NCBI GenBank assembly: GCA_021779795.1
Contig: JAJXZZ010000119.1
Location: forward strand, 1-8,553
DNA: 8,553 nt
Source: Acidobacteriota bacterium
GTDB lineage: Bacteria > Acidobacteriota > Vicinamibacteria > Vicinamibacterales > Fen-181
Direction: 5' to 3'
Positions 6,954 through 8,553 of the stretch are shown piece after piece. The position numbers were made by a program, and so were the translations under genes. Numbering within the stretch: the first letter of the stretch is position 1; every line of letters begins with the position of its first letter. The notes below the pieces were generated by a model. It did no database searches and was not told where the DNA came from. It saw only the letters and a list, made by a program, of their open reading frames with translations.

Positions 6954-6958
6954 GGCCT

Positions 6959-7948
6959 GTGGCCGCCATCCGCCGCTCCACGACCCTCTCGCCCGGCCGG
7001 GCCGGCGCCCGCCTCGACGACTTCGTGGCGTCCTGGCTGGCCGATGAGTTGGGGCGCGAGTTGCCGAGGAGCGCCGTGCGCCGGCTGGTCATGGCTGGCG
7101 CGGTGGCCGTGGACGGCCGTCTCGCCCGTCGGCCGGGCCTGCCCCTGCGGGCGGGGTCCAGGGTCGAGGCCCGCGTGGACCAGGCGCGGCTGCCGCCGGC
7201 GACCGCCGGCCAGTGGGGGAGCGGAGCGACCGGAGCGGCAGCGGGCGTGCCCGAAGTCCTCTACCGCGACCGGTGGCTGCTCGCCGTGGCGAAGCCGGCG
7301 GGCCTGCAGGTGCATGCCAGCGCGGACCCTCGCCGGCCGGACCTGTTCTCGGTCGTCCGCGCCTGGCTGGCCGGGCCGTCCCGACCGGGAAGCCTGCCGG
7401 CCGAGGCGCCTTATCTCGGCCTGCACCATCGCCTCGACGCCGACACGTCCGGCGTCATGCTGTTCGCGATCGATCCGGCGGCGAACGCCGGGTTGTCGCG
7501 GGCTTTCGCCGGGCGCGAAGTCGAGAAGGTCTATCACGCGCTCGTGGCGAGGCCGGCGGCGGCGCCTCCGCGGCGGTGGGTGGAGCGTTCGCCGCTCGCG
7601 CCGACGGGGAGTGGGCGCCGGGCGAGGATGGCGGCCGCGCCGGCCGACGGCCAGCCGGCCGAAACCGCGTTTGCCGTGAGCCGGCGGTGGCGGCACGCCC
7701 TGCTTGTCGAGGCCCGCCCGCGCACCGGGCGGAAGCACCAGGTCCGGGCACACCTGGCGGCCGCGGGGCTCCCGATCCTCGGCGATGCGCGCTACGGCGG
7801 CGCCGCGTCGATCGCCGGCCGCCCGGTTTCACGAGCGATGCTTCACGCCCTGTCGCTGCGGCTGTCGCACCCGGTGACGGGCGACCTGCTCGAGATCCAC
7901 TGCCGGTATCCCGACGACTTCCGTTCTCTCCTCCTCGCGCTGCAGTAG
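6959..7948 (+). CDS. RluA-family pseudouridine synthase with S4 domain
   Basis: The product is 329 residues. It converts specific uridines in RNA (in this family usually 23S rRNA or tRNA) to pseudouridine in the cytoplasm. An S4 RNA-binding domain occupies about 18-72 (RLDDFVASWL ... RRLVMAGAVAVDG). After a Gly/Ala-rich linker (about 79-97) comes the catalytic domain. It has LLAVAKPAGLQVH (107-119), the catalytic motif HHRLDADTSG (156-165) with Asp160 as nucleophile, RTGRKHQVRAHL (255-266) and GDARYG (275-280). All core motifs are intact. Which Rlu subtype it is, and so which uridine it modifies, cannot be told. The start is GTG at 6959: an in-frame TAA at 6950-6952 rules out anything earlier, and the ATG at 6952 is in another frame. 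No ribosome binding site is visible. It is divergent from the protease operon and ends in TAG. Confidence 0.93.
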   Translation: MAAIRRSTTLSPGRAGARLDDFVASWLADELGRELPRSAVRRLVMAGAVAVDGRLARRPGLPLRAGSRVEARVDQARLPPATAGQWGSGATGAAAGVPEVLYRDRWLLAVAKPAGLQVHASADPRRPDLFSVVRAWLAGPSRPGSLPAEAPYLGLHHRLDADTSGVMLFAIDPAANAGLSRAFAGREVEKVYHALVARPAAAPPRRWVERSPLAPTGSGRRARMAAAPADGQPAETAFAVSRRWRHALLVEARPRTGRKHQVRAHLAAAGLPILGDARYGGAASIAGRPVSRAMLHALSLRLSHPVTGDLLEIHCRYPDDFRSLLLALQ

Positions 7949-7960
7949 GGGTCGGCGCGG

Positions 7961-7989
7961 TTGACAGGGTGGGCGCGAGCCGATAGGCT
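7961..7989 (+). promoter_or_regulatory. Predicted promoter of the P-loop protein gene
   Basis: TTGACA (7961-7966), a perfect -35, is followed 17 bases later by TAGGCT (7984-7989), 4 of 6 to TATAAT. Transcription would begin near 7996-7999, at or within a few bases of the ATG at 7999, so the message is probably leaderless. The only G-run (7993-7996) is too close to the ATG for a normal Shine-Dalgarno. The gene thus seems to have its own promoter rather than depend on the upstream gene, which ends 12 bases before the -35. Confidence 0.65.
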
Positions 7990-7998
7990 GCCGGGGCC

Positions 7999-8547
7999 AT
8001 GAAACTCGCGTTCATCGGAACTCACGGCGTGGGCAAGACCACGCTGTGCTACGACCTGGCCGCCGCCCTCAAGCGTCAGAACGTCAACGTGGACATGGTG
8101 AAAGAGGTCGCGCGGCTCTCGCCCCTGCCCATCAACCGCAAGACGTCGCTCGACGCCCAGACCTGGATCCTGACCACGCAGGTGGCGGAGGAAATCCGCT
8201 CGTCGGCCCACCACGAAGTCGTCGTCTGCGACCGGAGCGTGCTCGACAACTACGCCTACCTGAGCTTCGCGTGCGGACGGCAGCGCGCGATCGAGCGGTT
8301 CGTGGACTACTGGATGAAGAGCTACTCGCTGCTGTTCAAGGTGCCGATCTCCGGGCAGGCGGCGGCCGACGGCGTCCGCGACACCGACGAGTTCTTCATG
8401 CGGCAGATCGACCAGCTCGTGGACGACCTGCTGGCCGAGAAGAAACTCGCGTTCGAACGGCTGCCCGAGGGGCGCCGCGACGTCTGGATCGACATCGTGA
8501 AGGACGTGGTGCTCAAGCACCCCGACCTGAACGACCGTCTCCTCTGA
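7999..8547 (+). CDS. Small P-loop ATPase/kinase-like protein
   Basis: The product is a complete 182-residue protein from ATG at 7999 to TGA at 8545-8547. A Walker A loop, GTHGVGKT (7-14), starts directly after the first beta strand (MKLAFI). A second strand ends in VVVCDRS (74-80); Asp78-Arg79 is placed like the DR(S/Y) or ER(S) of nucleoside and nucleotide kinases. Residues 124-130 (DGVRDTD) and the helix after them could form a lid. The layout resembles the small AAA/NadR-kinase-like P-loop proteins, often annotated only as ATP-binding protein. It probably uses ATP to phosphorylate a small molecule or nucleotide in the cytoplasm, but no substrate motif is clear. There is no signal peptide or membrane segment. 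The gene follows the pseudouridine synthase by 50 bases with its own predicted promoter; a shared role is not evident. Confidence 0.88.
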   Translation: MKLAFIGTHGVGKTTLCYDLAAALKRQNVNVDMVKEVARLSPLPINRKTSLDAQTWILTTQVAEEIRSSAHHEVVVCDRSVLDNYAYLSFACGRQRAIERFVDYWMKSYSLLFKVPISGQAAADGVRDTDEFFMRQIDQLVDDLLAEKKLAFERLPEGRRDVWIDIVKDVVLKHPDLNDRLL

Positions 8548-8553
8548 GCGCCC

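Noticed and set aside
6952..6954. ATG as start of the pseudouridine synthase
   Set aside because: It is out of frame with the S4 and catalytic domains; the in-frame start after the TAA at 6950 is GTG at 6959.
6833..7753. Upstream extension of the unknown exported protein to position 7753
   Set aside because: It would run antisense through the pseudouridine synthase gene, bury the signal peptide more than 300 residues inside the protein, and lie upstream of the predicted promoter.
7213..8015. Overlapping frames on both strands across the pseudouridine synthase gene and the start of the next gene
   Set aside because: Arg/Pro/Ala/Gly-rich shadow translations with no motif; the frame with HRLDADTSG is clearly the coding one.
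1..8553. tRNA, rRNA, CRISPR arrays, insertion sequences or attachment sites
   Set aside because: No spaced direct repeats, transposase motifs, terminal inverted repeats or tRNA-like cloverleaf segments were noticed; nearly all the sequence is accounted for by genes.

Overview
The window is very GC-rich with dense, mostly stop-free antisense frames. The protein style (secreted M14 carboxypeptidases of more than 1000 residues, small periplasmic zincins, weak or absent Shine-Dalgarno sites) suggests a soil-type bacterium such as an acidobacterium of the Vicinamibacteria kind. That placement is inference from style, not from a marker gene. Five genes or gene loci fill almost the whole window.

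Minus strand, positions 34-6832, reads as one operon transcribed right to left. A sigma70-like promoter (6870-6898) precedes three closely packed genes: an exported, probably lipid-anchored protein of unknown function (5642-6832), an exported HExxH zinc metallopeptidase (4251-5627), and a very large exported M14 zinc carboxypeptidase (34-4239). Gaps between the genes are 14 and 11 bases, and all three products begin with a signal peptide. The set looks like an extracytoplasmic peptide or protein degradation module.

The most notable feature is an in-frame amber codon (TAG, 3249-3247) that splits the M14 gene. The reading frame is unchanged on both sides, and the codons just after the stop encode the start of a second copy of a domain already present before it. 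No ATG, GTG or TTG occurs for 68 codons after the stop. The first available start (GTG at 3042) is the valine of a conserved motif shared by both domain copies. The catalytic half therefore has no signal peptide and no convincing start of its own. The options are a recent nonsense mutation, a sequence error, or programmed readthrough. TAG also ends two other genes in the window and the M14 gene itself, so wholesale amber reassignment is unlikely.

Plus strand, 6959-8547, holds two housekeeping-type genes: an RluA-family pseudouridine synthase with an S4 domain, and a 182-residue P-loop ATPase/kinase-like protein. Each has a -10-like element so close to its start codon that the message may be leaderless. 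The 126-base divergent region 6833-6958 carries the promoters for both directions. No RNA genes, mobile elements, CRISPR arrays or clear terminators were found.
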